DNA from: Flavobacterium psychrophilum
GTDB lineage: Bacteria > Bacteroidota > Bacteroidia > Flavobacteriales > Flavobacteriaceae
DNA length: 64,000 bases
Direction: 5' to 3'
Assembly: GCA_003243255.1 (NCBI GenBank)
Contig: QFQM01000001.1
Location: 1 to 64,000, forward strand
In this document: one piece after another, positions 24,229 to 32,679 of the stretch
Numbering within the stretch: the first letter of the stretch is position 1
Layout of the letters: each line of letters opens with the position of its first letter
Program-made: the position numbers and the translations under genes
The notes under the pieces: model-generated
The model's database searches: none
What the model was told of the DNA's origin: nothing
The model's input: the letters and a program-made list of their open reading frames with translations, nothing else

Positions 24229-24858
24229 ATGAGTATGTTTAGAAGTATCAACAACGAAAAAATTGGGTATATCCTGAATTATTTTGCATCTGACATCAAA
24301 TGGCTGTCAATGACAAAAGCTTTAAAACTGCTATATCTTTTAGATGAAACTTCAATAAAAGAAACAGGAACACCTCTTACTTGGTTAGATTATAAAGTTT
24401 GGAAAATGGGTCCTGTCGCTATCGACATTTACAATGAAATCAAAAGAGAGGAAGTTATTTGCTATCGTGGAAAAGAACTTACGATAAGTGAATATATACG
24501 TCTTGAAAAAAAAGAAAACAAAGGTCGACAAGAAATTTATCTTCATCCAAAGATTAATTTTAATGAAGACTTATTCAACAAATATGAATTGGAATTGCTT
24601 TCTGTAATTGTATCCAAATTTGGTAATTGGCCAGCAGAAGAACTTATAAAATATCTTCATGAGGAAAATTCATTGTGGCATAAGATGGTAACAGAATATA
24701 ATTTGCAAGATAATTTTGATAACGGAATAAATATTACCAATTATTCAATTGAATTTACAGAATTAATAGAAGATAATCCGATATTGATGATGGCGAATAA
24801 GTCATCTTTTGAAGCCCTACAATTCCAACAACGATTGTTAGACCATGCCAGCCACTGA
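24229..24858 (+). CDS. PanA-type antitoxin (DUF4065/Panacea domain)
   Basis: 209 residues. Residues ~5-115 match the Panacea (DUF4065, SocA-like) domain: IGYILNYFASDIKWLSMTKA, LKLLYLLDETSIKETGTPLT, YKVWKMGPVAIDIYNEIK. In this family the domain neutralises many unrelated toxins. The C-terminal part (from ~120) is less conserved and probably contacts the partner. The gene is preceded by a consensus promoter only 5 bases upstream and overlaps the next gene by 14 bases, the usual antitoxin-toxin coupling. The local sequence is AT-rich compared with the neighbouring phage genes, suggesting later acquisition. Confidence 0.88.
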   Translation: MSMFRSINNEKIGYILNYFASDIKWLSMTKALKLLYLLDETSIKETGTPLTWLDYKVWKMGPVAIDIYNEIKREEVICYRGKELTISEYIRLEKKENKGRQEIYLHPKINFNEDLFNKYELELLSVIVSKFGNWPAEELIKYLHEENSLWHKMVTEYNLQDNFDNGINITNYSIEFTELIEDNPILMMANKSSFEALQFQQRLLDHASH

Positions 24859-25306
24859 TATTTTTCAACATCGCCATTTATTGAGAATAGAAGATTACGA
24901 ATTTCAAGATGGAAATGGTACTCGCGACAAGTATATGATTGTACTCGCGAAAAATGATACCGAAGCATTCGTTTTACATACTTTAACTACTTCAAATCCG
25001 AATGGAGTTAACCCTCCTAAAAAAGGTTGTAACCAAGCTGGCAAAATATCATATTTTTATTTCCCTAAAGATGATGTCGTGGGAGAAAATCACTTTGCCT
25101 TCCCTTCCGATACTTTCATCTTTTTTTCTGGAAATATTAGAAGAGAATCTTTGAATTCACTTTCCAAATATCCTTCGGAGAAGATTGAATTAAAAGATTT
25201 GTTAAATAAAGTAGAATTTAAATCTTTATTAGATTGTATGCTTTACTCTGATTTTGTAAATGCAGAACAAGCCGATATGTTAACAAAGGCAAAAAATTTA
25301 ATATAA
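24845..25306 (+). CDS. Candidate toxin paired with PanA-type antitoxin
   Basis: 153 residues starting inside the end of the antitoxin gene (14-base overlap). The protein begins MPATDIFQHRHLLRIEDYEF, then has a strand-rich part (RDKYMIVLAKNDTEAFVLHT, LTTSNPNGVNPPKKG, ISYFYFPKDDVVGENHFAFP, DTFIFFSGNIRRESLNSLS). The strand order and the pattern R..YMIVLAKN could be read as a PemK/MazF-like barrel, but this is weak. No catalytic motif is certain. Its role as a toxin is inferred from the operon architecture. Confidence 0.6.
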   Translation: MPATDIFQHRHLLRIEDYEFQDGNGTRDKYMIVLAKNDTEAFVLHTLTTSNPNGVNPPKKGCNQAGKISYFYFPKDDVVGENHFAFPSDTFIFFSGNIRRESLNSLSKYPSEKIELKDLLNKVEFKSLLDCMLYSDFVNAEQADMLTKAKNLI

Positions 25307-25371
25307 GAAACTTTTAGATTTCTTGTATTGAAACATTTAAATATTCCCAATATTTCCTTCATTATTAAAAA

Positions 25372-25911
25372 ATGAACCCCGAAGCACTCCCCAAGGACGC
25401 TTCTCCCCATTTAAAAAAACCTACCCGCAAGGGCGTTAAGCCAACATACCGCGATACTTACCCAGCCGAAGCACACAAACTATGTTTGCTGGGTGTGCAG
25501 GACAGGGATCTGGCGTCCTACTTTGGCGTATGCCGTAAGACCATCCTGAACTGGAAAAACACCTACCCCGAATTTGCCGATGCCATAACCCGTGGCAAAA
25601 AGGCTGCCGATATGGAGGTAGCGGCTTCGCTATACCAGGCAACGCTGGACAGGATCATTACGACCAAGCAGGCTATTAAATGCAAGGAGATCTATTATGA
25701 TGATAACGGCAAACGCGTAGAGAAGGAACGCGTGGAGGTCGTGGAAGTGGAAAAACACATTCCGGCCGACTTCCGTAGTCAGCAGTTCTGGCTCAAGAAC
25801 CGCAACCCAAAGATGTGGAGCGACAAATATTTAGAGGATGACGACGAAGGTCCTAAAGCCATCTCCCTAAACCTGGGCTCCGGCCTCGACCCCTATGAAA
25901 CTGCTGATTAA
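25372..25911 (+). CDS. Terminase small subunit
   Basis: 179 residues. The N-terminal half contains a DNA-binding helix-turn-helix (LCLLGVQDRDLASYFGVC, RKTILNWKNTYPEFADAIT), the usual fold of small terminases that recognise the packaging site. The middle is a basic-acidic coiled segment and the end is acidic (LEDDDEGPKAI). The stop overlaps the start of the large subunit by 17 bases (25895-25911), the normal coupling of terminase genes. The segment YLEDDDEGP may contact the large subunit. Confidence 0.88.
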   Translation: MNPEALPKDASPHLKKPTRKGVKPTYRDTYPAEAHKLCLLGVQDRDLASYFGVCRKTILNWKNTYPEFADAITRGKKAADMEVAASLYQATLDRIITTKQAIKCKEIYYDDNGKRVEKERVEVVEVEKHIPADFRSQQFWLKNRNPKMWSDKYLEDDDEGPKAISLNLGSGLDPYETAD

Positions 25912-27220
25912 GCAGGAACATGCCATTTTTTTCCTGAAGGACAGCGTTACCGAGGAAGTGCTTTATGGTGGTGCTGCCGGTGGCGGAAAATCGGCTCTTG
26001 GCTGTTTATGGCTTATGGAAATGTGCCAGAAATACCCGGGCACACGCTGGCTTATGGGGCGCAGCAAACTGAAAACCCTAAAGGAAACAACCCTCAACAC
26101 CTTCTTTGAGCTGGCAACGATGCTAAAGCTGGGCGGACAGTTCAATTATAAGTCGGCAGAACATATCATCCACTGGAAAAATGGCAGCCAGATCATCCTG
26201 AAAGACCTGTTCCTTTACCCTTCCGACCCGAATTTTGACAGTCTTGGGTCGCTTGAGATTTCAGGTGCTTTTATCGACGAATGCAATCAGGTAGCCTATG
26301 CTGCATGGCAGATCGTCAAGTCGCGTATACGCTACAAGCTCAACGAATACGGACTCATCCCTAAAATGCTGGGCAGCTGTAACCCTGCCAAAAACTGGAC
26401 GTACAAAGAGTTTTACAAAACCACCAAAGAAGGCAGGCTCGCGCCCTATCGCAGGTTCATTCAGTCGTTGCCAACGGACAATCCGCACCTGCACCCCAGC
26501 TATCTGCAATCGCTCTTACGACTGGACAAGAACAGCCGCGAACGCCTGTATTTTGGCAACTGGGAGTATGACGACGACCCCGCAACCCTCATAGACCACG
26601 ACAGCATTGCCGATTACTTTTCGCCCACCCATCTTTCGCCGCATGGCGTAAAATACATGACCATAGATGTGGCCCGCAAGGGTAAGGACAAGACCGTTTT
26701 CAGGATATGGCATGGGTGGGTGTGCATTAAACGTGAAGCTATTGCCAAAGGCGGACTCGACGAGGTGGTAGGCCGTGCACGGATATTACAGTCCAAACAC
26801 GGTATTGCGCTATCGAACATCATTGCTGATGAGGATGGCGTGGGCGGTGGCGTAGTGGACTTCCTGAAATGCAAGGGCTTCGTTAACAACTCGTCACCCC
26901 TCGAAATGCGTGAGGGCACTGCTTTTATAAAGCCCAACTTTGACAACCTGAAGAGCCAGTGCTCCATAAAAATGGCAGAGATGATTACCAACCGACTGGC
27001 AGGGGAAATTTGCGACGACGACCTCGTACGTCAGACGACCGCCGAGGAAATGGAACAGGTCAAGCTTAAAGACATTGACAAGGACGGACGCAAGGGCATC
27101 ATCGCCAAAGACCGCATCAAAGAACTCATAGGCCGCTCCCCCGACGAATGGGACAGCATTATGATGCGGTATTGGTTTGCATTGCGGAAGGATTATTCTG
27201 CTCGTGTTCGCATAGGTTGA
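25895..27220 (+). CDS. Terminase large subunit
   Basis: 441 residues, the packaging motor and nuclease. The ATPase part has Walker A GGAAGGGKSALG (25-36) and a Walker B strand GAFIDE (Asp128, Glu129). The nuclease domain shows YMTIDVARKGKD (Asp258), IIADEDGVGGG (Asp312) and a final acidic SPDEWDS near 419-425, the layout of the RNase H-like terminase nucleases. It would cut concatemeric DNA and drive it into capsids in the cytoplasm. Coupled to the small subunit. No truncation was found, so packaging capacity seems to be preserved. Confidence 0.93.
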   Translation: MKLLIKQEHAIFFLKDSVTEEVLYGGAAGGGKSALGCLWLMEMCQKYPGTRWLMGRSKLKTLKETTLNTFFELATMLKLGGQFNYKSAEHIIHWKNGSQIILKDLFLYPSDPNFDSLGSLEISGAFIDECNQVAYAAWQIVKSRIRYKLNEYGLIPKMLGSCNPAKNWTYKEFYKTTKEGRLAPYRRFIQSLPTDNPHLHPSYLQSLLRLDKNSRERLYFGNWEYDDDPATLIDHDSIADYFSPTHLSPHGVKYMTIDVARKGKDKTVFRIWHGWVCIKREAIAKGGLDEVVGRARILQSKHGIALSNIIADEDGVGGGVVDFLKCKGFVNNSSPLEMREGTAFIKPNFDNLKSQCSIKMAEMITNRLAGEICDDDLVRQTTAEEMEQVKLKDIDKDGRKGIIAKDRIKELIGRSPDEWDSIMMRYWFALRKDYSARVRIG

Positions 27221-27227
27221 TTTGGTT

Positions 27228-27295
27228 ATTTGTTGATGTGTTGATTTGAAGCTTCACTCTTACGAATGAACCCGTTGAACAGATTATCAACAAAT
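27228..27295. repeat. Hairpin repeat with AGCTTCACTC in the loop
   Basis: ATTTGTTGAT (27228-27237) pairs with ATCAACAAAT (27286-27295), and AGCTTCACTC (27250-27259) lies in the loop. The stem starts 7 bases after the terminase stop codon. Confidence 0.7.
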
Positions 27296-27301
27296 GGAAC
27301 A

Positions 27302-27325
27302 CGGATGACGCGAATTTGGGCGGAT
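27302..27325 (+). repeat. Empty target site of the 20-base palindrome
   Basis: Reads CGGATGACGCGAATTTGGGC without interruption. The same flanks at 9205-9250 are separated by the inserted 20-base palindrome. Confidence 0.7.
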
Positions 27326-27360
27326 GAACGCGGATTTCGCAATACATTATTAAGACCTCC

Positions 27361-27534
27361 GAGTGAAGCTAAGGCCTCAAACTCCGTGGCGTGAAGCAAA
27401 TCGGAACTTGAGGCGTGAAGAAGCATCCGCTGTCTGAGCGAAGCGAGTTCGGATGGTTTAGCCGAAAGGTTCGATTTGTAGCCTAAGGAGTTCAGCCTTG
27501 AATTTTTGGTTCTTTTGTTTCAAGACAAAAGAAC
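27361..27534 (+). repeat. ~175-base dispersed repeat with terminal covarying hairpin, copy 2
   Basis: Begins GAGTGAAGCTAAGGCC, ends in the hairpin GTTCTTTTGT-TTCAAG-ACAAAAGAAC (27509-27534). The outermost pair is G-C here, T-A in copy 1 and A-T in copy 3. It ends 23 bases before the ATG at 27558. Confidence 0.8.
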
Positions 27535-27557
27535 AGATAAACCCAAATAAACATCTC

Positions 27558-28097
27558 ATGAAAAACATCTCCCTAAAACACTATACCCGCCTGCGGGATA
27601 CTCTCGAATACGACCTCATATTGGAACATCTAAAACCGAAGAACAGCTTTGGCGGCAAGCAGATGAACCCCCACATCATGCCTTATGCCAATGTAAAATA
27701 CTGCATACGGCTGCTGCCAAAGATTACCGACTGGAATGGGGTGCTTCAGCTCTTTGAAATATGTTTTGATATTGACGAAAAGACCTTTTGGAAAGCCTCT
27801 GTAACGGAATTTTTCGCAGCGCGCAAGTTTGTTGTGGAAGAGTTCGGGCGCATTATTGCCACCGAAAACAAGCTGCTCGCAACCTTAAGCACCGACAGTC
27901 ACCTTTGGGACATGGCAGGTGCCGATAAACTGAAAGCCTACAGTGATACGCTCCCTTTATTGCAATTAGGGAAACAGTTCGGTCAATACCCGTTCGATCT
28001 GGGACGAAAACCTTACAGCGAAATATTCAGCCTTTTGGCACAAACCAAAGCCCAGAATGAAGTGGAGAATGAATACCGGAAAATTAGTAGGCAGTGA
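27558..28097 (+). CDS. Phage-region protein of unknown function (possible portal- or neck-associated)
   Basis: The start at 27558 (MKNISLKHYTRLRDTLEYDL) removes 20 codons that come from the upstream repeat and gives 179 residues. It is helical with an amphipathic end and no known motif. It follows the terminase genes in the same direction and could be a phage structural or assembly protein by position only. No similarity to a known family was recognised. Confidence 0.6.
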   Translation: MKNISLKHYTRLRDTLEYDLILEHLKPKNSFGGKQMNPHIMPYANVKYCIRLLPKITDWNGVLQLFEICFDIDEKTFWKASVTEFFAARKFVVEEFGRIIATENKLLATLSTDSHLWDMAGADKLKAYSDTLPLLQLGKQFGQYPFDLGRKPYSEIFSLLAQTKAQNEVENEYRKISRQ

Positions 28098-28128
28098 TCA
28101 GTGGTCAGTTTCCAGTTTGGAACGTTCT

Positions 28129-28210
28129 GTCATTGCGAGGAGGAACGACGTGGCAATCTCTTTTTATTCCAATAGATTGCCACGCTTAATTTCATTCCGC
28201 TCGCAATGAC
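28129..28210. repeat. GTCATT-type dispersed palindromic repeat
   Basis: GTCATTGCGAGGAGGAACGACGTGGCAATCTC ... GATTGCCACGCTTAATTTCATTCCGCTCGCAATGAC; both ends inverted. It is followed by GAGTGAAGCT (28232-28241) and a CCGACAACTGACAAC word repeat. Confidence 0.8.
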
Positions 28211-28266
28211 TACTGGACAATTAAGGGACGCGAGTGAAGCTCCCATCAACCGACAACTGACAACAA

Positions 28267-28857
28267 TCAACCAAAACTAACTCCAAGGATCTCGCCATAG
28301 GCAACAGCCGCTTTATGTACCAGTTCGGTCCAGTCGTCTGCAGCGTTATCGTCGGCACCATCGGAGATATATTTAAGGCACAGGAAAGGAATTTCCTCTG
28401 TCATAGCAATCATGGCAAGGGCATAGGCCTCCATATCGACTACGGTATAATCGGCAGCCGTATGGCCCATCTCGAAGTTATCGCCCGTACCGCAGGTAGC
28501 TGTTTTGAGTCCTGGCAGTTCGAGTCCGTAACCAAGCACCGACGGCAGCCCCGAAAATGGCGTTTCATACTTTTGGTAGCCCAGTGCCTGAACATCCATA
28601 TCACGTTGCACAAAACCCGTACAGCACACTACCTCGCCCTTGGCGAAATGCGCGCTTCCTGCAGAACCCAGGTTAACGATAAGCTTTGGCCTTTTGGCGG
28701 CAATGGCTTTAGTCAGCTGATAGGCGGCATTGACCTTTCCGATTCCGGTAATGAGCTTTTCGTGTCCGTTAAAGACTTCGGCAGCTTCGGATGCCAGCGC
28801 AAAAGTGAAGAGTATATCATCAAAGGCAAAAGCCGTGGTTTCGTTGATAACGATCAT
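28267..28857 (-). CDS. Phosphorylase-superfamily nucleosidase (futalosine/MTA/SAH hydrolase-like)
   Basis: 196 residues of the PNP/UDP phosphorylase fold. Typical pieces: ITGIGKVNAAYQLTKAI, LIVNLGSAGSAHFAKGE, VVDMEAYALAMIAMTEEIP with the acidic sugar-binding Glu in VDMEA, and LKYISDGADDNAADDW. The short length and lack of the phosphate-site Arg favour hydrolysis of nucleoside thioethers or futalosine rather than phosphorolysis; the exact substrate is unresolved. It is a cytoplasmic host-type enzyme, transcribed against the surrounding phage-type genes. Confidence 0.85.
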   Translation of the reverse strand: MIVINETTAFAFDDILFTFALASEAAEVFNGHEKLITGIGKVNAAYQLTKAIAAKRPKLIVNLGSAGSAHFAKGEVVCCTGFVQRDMDVQALGYQKYETPFSGLPSVLGYGLELPGLKTATCGTGDNFEMGHTAADYTVVDMEAYALAMIAMTEEIPFLCLKYISDGADDNAADDWTELVHKAAVAYGEILGVSFG

Positions 28858-28960
28858 GGTTGAATTTTTTGCAAAGATAACTTTTAATGTTTCGGGTTTA
28901 CTCGTGAATAGTTTTCAGTCGCAGTCACAGTTTTCAGTTTTCAGTTTTTGAAGCGTTACT

Positions 28961-29050
28961 GTCATTCCGAATGCAGCGAAGCGGAACTGAGGAATCTCAA
29001 ATAATTCCAAAAGAGATTCTTCGACTCCGCTGCGCTACGCTCAGAATGAC
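28961..29050. repeat. GTCATT-type dispersed palindromic repeat
   Basis: GTCATTCCGAATGCAGCGAAGCGG ... CTCAGAATGAC; the right arm contains CGACTCCGCTGCGCTACGCTC. A CAGTCGCAGTCACAG word repeat precedes it (28918-28944). Confidence 0.8.
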
Positions 29051-29076
29051 ATACTACGTAGAACAAATAATAAAAG

Positions 29077-29508
29077 TTACCCTCCCAAAGAATGCCCCGG
29101 GCCCTTTTTAAGCTTCGGATAGGTTTTGTCGATATTATAGAGGATTAAATGAGTAGTATCTCTCACCAAAAAAACGGTATCGCTTTCAACAGCAAGTACT
29201 TTACATTTATGTCCGTTTAAAATCAGTATTTTTTTATCGGCATCATAACTCCACAACATCGGATCATTAATGACGGAACCATCATTGCCAAAACGTGTGC
29301 TTTCTTCGTCAGAATACATGTACAAGCTTTTAAATTCGCCATCAGCATGAAATGTATAGTAATCACTAGGCCATTTATCGCCTTCTTTTTCTAATGTCTT
29401 GCCTTCTAAAACCACCCATTTGCTTGCTATAAGCTTCTTCTCCAAATCAGATTGCCTGTTGCAGGAAAACAGGGCAAGGGCAAGCAGTAAGAACAGCAGT
29501 TGTTTCAT
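29077..29508 (-). CDS. Lipoprotein of unknown function (tandem paralogue)
   Basis: 143 residues with a lipoprotein signal (MKQLLFLLLALALFSC, Cys16). The mature part is beta-rich: LIASKWVVLEGKTLEKEGDK, WPSDYYTFHADGEFKSL, and the end LKKGPGHSLGG. Together with the gene at 29572 (63 bases upstream on the minus strand) it forms a tandem duplicate pair with about half of the residues shared. Lipocalin-like fold is possible. Both are antisense to the phage-type genes. Confidence 0.7.
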   Translation of the reverse strand: MKQLLFLLLALALFSCNRQSDLEKKLIASKWVVLEGKTLEKEGDKWPSDYYTFHADGEFKSLYMYSDEESTRFGNDGSVINDPMLWSYDADKKILILNGHKCKVLAVESDTVFLVRDTTHLILYNIDKTYPKLKKGPGHSLGG

Positions 29509-29571
29509 GGGATTGGGTTAAGAAGTAAAGCTACAAATTTTTCTGACTCACTGTAATCATAGAACACGGGG

Positions 29572-30000
29572 TTACCCTCCCAAACACCTACCCGGTCCTT
29601 TTTTGAGTTTTTCCTGAGTTTTGGTAATATCATAAAGGATAAAATCGATTGTATCCTTGCGCATGTAGATTGTATCTGCCTTAACGGAAAGTACCCTAAA
29701 CTCATTACCATATATAATCAATTTGTCTTCTTCAGGTATATAACTCCAATTTTTAAGTTTAATTTTCTCACCATTAATAGCTATTGGTTGTTCTTCTGTA
29801 TCAGAATAGACATCTAAATTTTTATATTCCCCGCAATCAAAAAATCTGAAATAAGCATTAGGCCATCTATCGTGTTCATCCTTCAATGACTTTCCTTCAA
29901 ACATAACCCACTTACCACGTATGAGATCCTTCTCAAAATAAGACTGTGTATGGCAGGAAAACAGGGCAACGGCAAGCAGTAAGAATAGTAGTTGTTTCAT
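29572..30000 (-). CDS. Lipoprotein of unknown function (tandem paralogue)
   Basis: 142 residues, signal MKQLLFLLLAVALFSC (Cys16). It aligns with the protein at 29077: LIRGKWVMFEGKSLKDEHDR, WPNAYFRFFDCGEYKNLDVY, C-terminal LKKGPGRCLGG. A conserved upstream block before each start suggests that the promoter was duplicated too. Localisation: outer membrane or periplasm, inferred from the lipobox. Function unknown. Confidence 0.7.
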   Translation of the reverse strand: MKQLLFLLLAVALFSCHTQSYFEKDLIRGKWVMFEGKSLKDEHDRWPNAYFRFFDCGEYKNLDVYSDTEEQPIAINGEKIKLKNWSYIPEEDKLIIYGNEFRVLSVKADTIYMRKDTIDFILYDITKTQEKLKKGPGRCLGG

Positions 30001-30053
30001 GGGATTGGGTTAGGAAGTAAAGCTACAAATTTTTCTGACTTCACGAAATTCAG

Positions 30054-30171
30054 CAACAGTGGATTCCCCTCCTTTGGAGGGGTGGCTGAAAGCCGGGGTG
30101 GTTAATTCATCCTCATTTTATTAAACAAAACACCCCACCCTACGGGCACCCCTCTAAAAGAGGGGAATCCT
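30054..30171. repeat. CAACAGTGG...ACCACCCC palindromic repeat, copy 4 (gene-free, loop parts swapped)
   Basis: Left arm CAACAGTGGATTCCCCTCC followed by GGCTGAAAGCCGGGGTGG; right arm CACCCCACCCTACGGGCACC. Compared with copy 3 the two inner mini-hairpins are exchanged between arms, so this copy is in the opposite orientation. Confidence 0.75.
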
Positions 30172-30299
30172 ACTCATACTCTTAAAGATTGCCGCGCTCA
30201 ATTTCATCCTCCCTCGCAATGACAAAGCGGTAGTATGAGTAAGCCAGCCTAGTGAAGCTCCAAATAAACAAATAACCACATCAACAAATCAACAACAAA

Positions 30300-30749
30300 A
30301 TGAAAGACATAGTACGCATACTCGAAGGCATAGCCCTCGACAACAACCTCGTGTATCATTACGGCAAAAAAGCCGCGCTGAACCTGCTCGACGGGTCGGC
30401 TGAAGCAGCAACCACCTATCTGCTGCACGAATTTACCAACCGCAAAAGCGAATACAACGACAGCGGAACACTAATAGTCGCTGCTAATTATGAAGGAAAG
30501 TTCTTTCTGGTAAAACAAAGCGATTTTGACCAGAATTACTTTGCCGAAGCCGGCAATGTGGAAACTTCAAAATACACACAGCACATAGAACCCCTTCTTG
30601 AAATATTCAAAACCATTGGCAACAGCCTTGCCTGTACCGGCATTGAGGTGAACCAATGGGACAACATTGATGTAACCGATGCGCTGGATGCTAACATGGA
30701 CGGGCTGCTCTGCACCTATAAGCTTCGCATACCGGCAAATTATGAGTAG
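30300..30749 (+). CDS. Phage-region protein, possible neck or tail-completion protein
   Basis: 149 residues: a short helix KDIVRILEGIALDNNLVYHY, then a strand-rich part. No family was recognised. Its stop overlaps the start of the HK97-gp10-like gene at 30742 by 8 bases, and it stands just ahead of the tail genes, so a neck or tail role is inferred from gene order. The region upstream (30001-30299) is entirely repeats. Confidence 0.6.
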   Translation: MKDIVRILEGIALDNNLVYHYGKKAALNLLDGSAEAATTYLLHEFTNRKSEYNDSGTLIVAANYEGKFFLVKQSDFDQNYFAEAGNVETSKYTQHIEPLLEIFKTIGNSLACTGIEVNQWDNIDVTDALDANMDGLLCTYKLRIPANYE

Positions 30750-31212
30750 CACAGCCCAAATACTATCTGCCGAATTTGAAGCCCTTAAAAGCGATTTAAT
30801 TGCAAAGTATGACGAACTCGGTATGCGTGCATCGGGACAATGGGCAGAAAGCTTATCGGTAGCGCTAAATGAAAACGGTGCTCAAATACTTCAGGAAAGC
30901 TATGGCGACCAACTTGAATTTGGCCGTAAGCCCGGAAAACAACCCCCAAGCGAAGCTATTGAACAATGGCTTTTAGCCAAAGGCATTGCGGCACGGCTGG
31001 AAAAAGGCATGACCGTGAGCAGCCTCGCCTACCTTATTGCACGAAAGATAGGCCGCGAAGGCTGGAAACGCGAACAGCACGGAGGCACAAACCTCATCAG
31101 TAGTGTAGTAACGCCCGAACGTATTCAAAGCATTATCGACAAGATTGGCGAAAGCCAGCTAAACGAATTCACCACTAAGATTTATGATTACCTGAACACC
31201 CTTCAAGCATGA
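30742..31212 (+). CDS. HK97 gp10-like phage protein (tail completion/neck)
   Basis: The start at 30742 (MSSTAQILSAEF) gives 156 residues; an ATG 63 bases earlier lies within the previous gene. The pattern of an N-terminal helix, GRKPGKQPPSEAIEQWL (a typical gp10 turn) and a C-terminal helix ending in YDYLNTLQA resembles the HK97-gp10 family, which closes the tail-head joint. The stop overlaps the next start by 4 bases. The family call is by shape and position; no alignment was available. Confidence 0.6.
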   Translation: MSSTAQILSAEFEALKSDLIAKYDELGMRASGQWAESLSVALNENGAQILQESYGDQLEFGRKPGKQPPSEAIEQWLLAKGIAARLEKGMTVSSLAYLIARKIGREGWKREQHGGTNLISSVVTPERIQSIIDKIGESQLNEFTTKIYDYLNTLQA

Positions 31213-32393
31213 TAAAATTTGTAACCGACATAGACAAAGACAAGCTGCGTATGGCCTACAACAACGACATTCTCCGTTTTTACAGTGATGCCGAAACGCC
31301 CACACAGTATGCCGATATTGTACTGAATGAAGAGACTCCGTTCCTGTTGGAAAATATGGAGCCCAAAAAGCTTTTTAGTATACGCCTCTACCCTAACCCT
31401 GAAGGAAAGTTTTATGCTAACCTGCAGCCCTATGCCGCAGCATGCCTAAACACACGCAATTTTGAGGACACGCTGAACCCTTCACCCGAAGCGGGAAGCC
31501 CCGATAGCTTTACCTATAGCTTTTCAGGCGGTACGGTACTTACAGGAACATTATCCATCAACATTACCCATGTAGGCGGTGCTGTTACTAAAAGTACGCA
31601 TCCCCTAACCTGGCTTGCCGGGACACAGCAGCATGGCGAGTATACACGCCTTGCCAAAACGGGTTTCGTGCTGCTTTCGCCTTCGCGAAAAGACAATACC
31701 AACGAATGGCCACTAAAGTACTGGCAGGGCTACCCGTTCGATTTTTCGTTTTATATGCCTTATAATCCGATTTTATTCCGACGTAATTTCAGCCTTAAGA
31801 ACGAAACCAACCAACTAAGCCAGACGTTCAATCAGCAAGGTGCGGTTACGCGACTTGTTTTTTCTGATGGGCGTACCGATGAAACCCTCGAAACATTGCT
31901 GCCATTGGCCGAAGGCAAAAACAGACTAAAATTTGGCTTTACGCAGCCCAAATGGGCATTAGTAGAAAAAGTGCCTTACAAATGCGGTGTATACCTAAAG
32001 TGGCTCAATGCACTGGGTGGCTACAGCTACTGGCTTTTTGAAAATACCTATGCCATAGACCGCAGTACAAAATCGCTGGGTGAAATGGACAGGGATAACA
32101 ACAATATTGAAAACAGCTTTGGGCGTAGCATATCTCTTGGGAAAGAGAGTCAGGACACCATGAAAATAATTGCCGAACTGCTTAATGAAGATGACCGACG
32201 CATTGTGGAAGGCATTCTCGACAGCCCGAAGATCTATCTGTTTACAGGGCAGCCTTTTTCGCAAAGCAGCTCCCGCGACTGGGTAGAAGTGACGCTTAAA
32301 ACCTCAACTGCCCGACTACGAAACCCCAAGCAATCGCTCATCAATTTTGCTTTTGAAATTGAGTTACCAACACGTTACTGCATAACGATTTAG
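31209..32393 (+). CDS. Putative phage tail protein
   Basis: 394 residues, beta-rich with alternating short strands, no signal peptide and no Cys cluster. Near the C-terminus SSRDWVEVTLKTSTARLRNP and SLINFAFEIELPTRYCITI suggest a beta-sandwich module as in distal tail or baseplate proteins. It is translationally coupled to the gp10-like gene, and the next plus-strand gene is the large tail-type protein at 33292. Its role is inferred from position only. Confidence 0.55.
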   Translation: MIKFVTDIDKDKLRMAYNNDILRFYSDAETPTQYADIVLNEETPFLLENMEPKKLFSIRLYPNPEGKFYANLQPYAAACLNTRNFEDTLNPSPEAGSPDSFTYSFSGGTVLTGTLSINITHVGGAVTKSTHPLTWLAGTQQHGEYTRLAKTGFVLLSPSRKDNTNEWPLKYWQGYPFDFSFYMPYNPILFRRNFSLKNETNQLSQTFNQQGAVTRLVFSDGRTDETLETLLPLAEGKNRLKFGFTQPKWALVEKVPYKCGVYLKWLNALGGYSYWLFENTYAIDRSTKSLGEMDRDNNNIENSFGRSISLGKESQDTMKIIAELLNEDDRRIVEGILDSPKIYLFTGQPFSQSSSRDWVEVTLKTSTARLRNPKQSLINFAFEIELPTRYCITI

Positions 32394-32505
32394 TCTAAAG
32401 TTTATAAAGTCGTAAAGTCTAAAGGAGCTTCACTCTTGCTGAAAAAGTCACGGTAGCAGCCCGCCTGCGATAGGCAGGTCACAGTTTTCAGTATTGGAAG
32501 CGTTC

Positions 32506-32535
32506 TGTCATTCTGACGAAGGAAGAATCTCTAGT
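32506..32535. repeat. GTCATT-type dispersed repeat (partial)
   Basis: GTCATTCTGACGAAGGAAGAATCTC; the inverted right end is missing. It lies in the gap 32394-32679, which also holds AGCTTCACTC (32426-32435), a CGCCTGCGATAGGCAGG variant palindrome and AAAGTCTAAAG word repeats. Confidence 0.7.
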
Positions 32536-32679
32536 AATTCCAATGAAATTCATTTGAACATTGAACCCAACAGCTATTGGGACAGATCCAGGCAGATAGT
32601 GCTAACCCATTTACCCTAAAAGCAATAGAGGCATAGCAATGCTACACCTCTACATTATGTAATTTAAGTTTAAAGCCTG

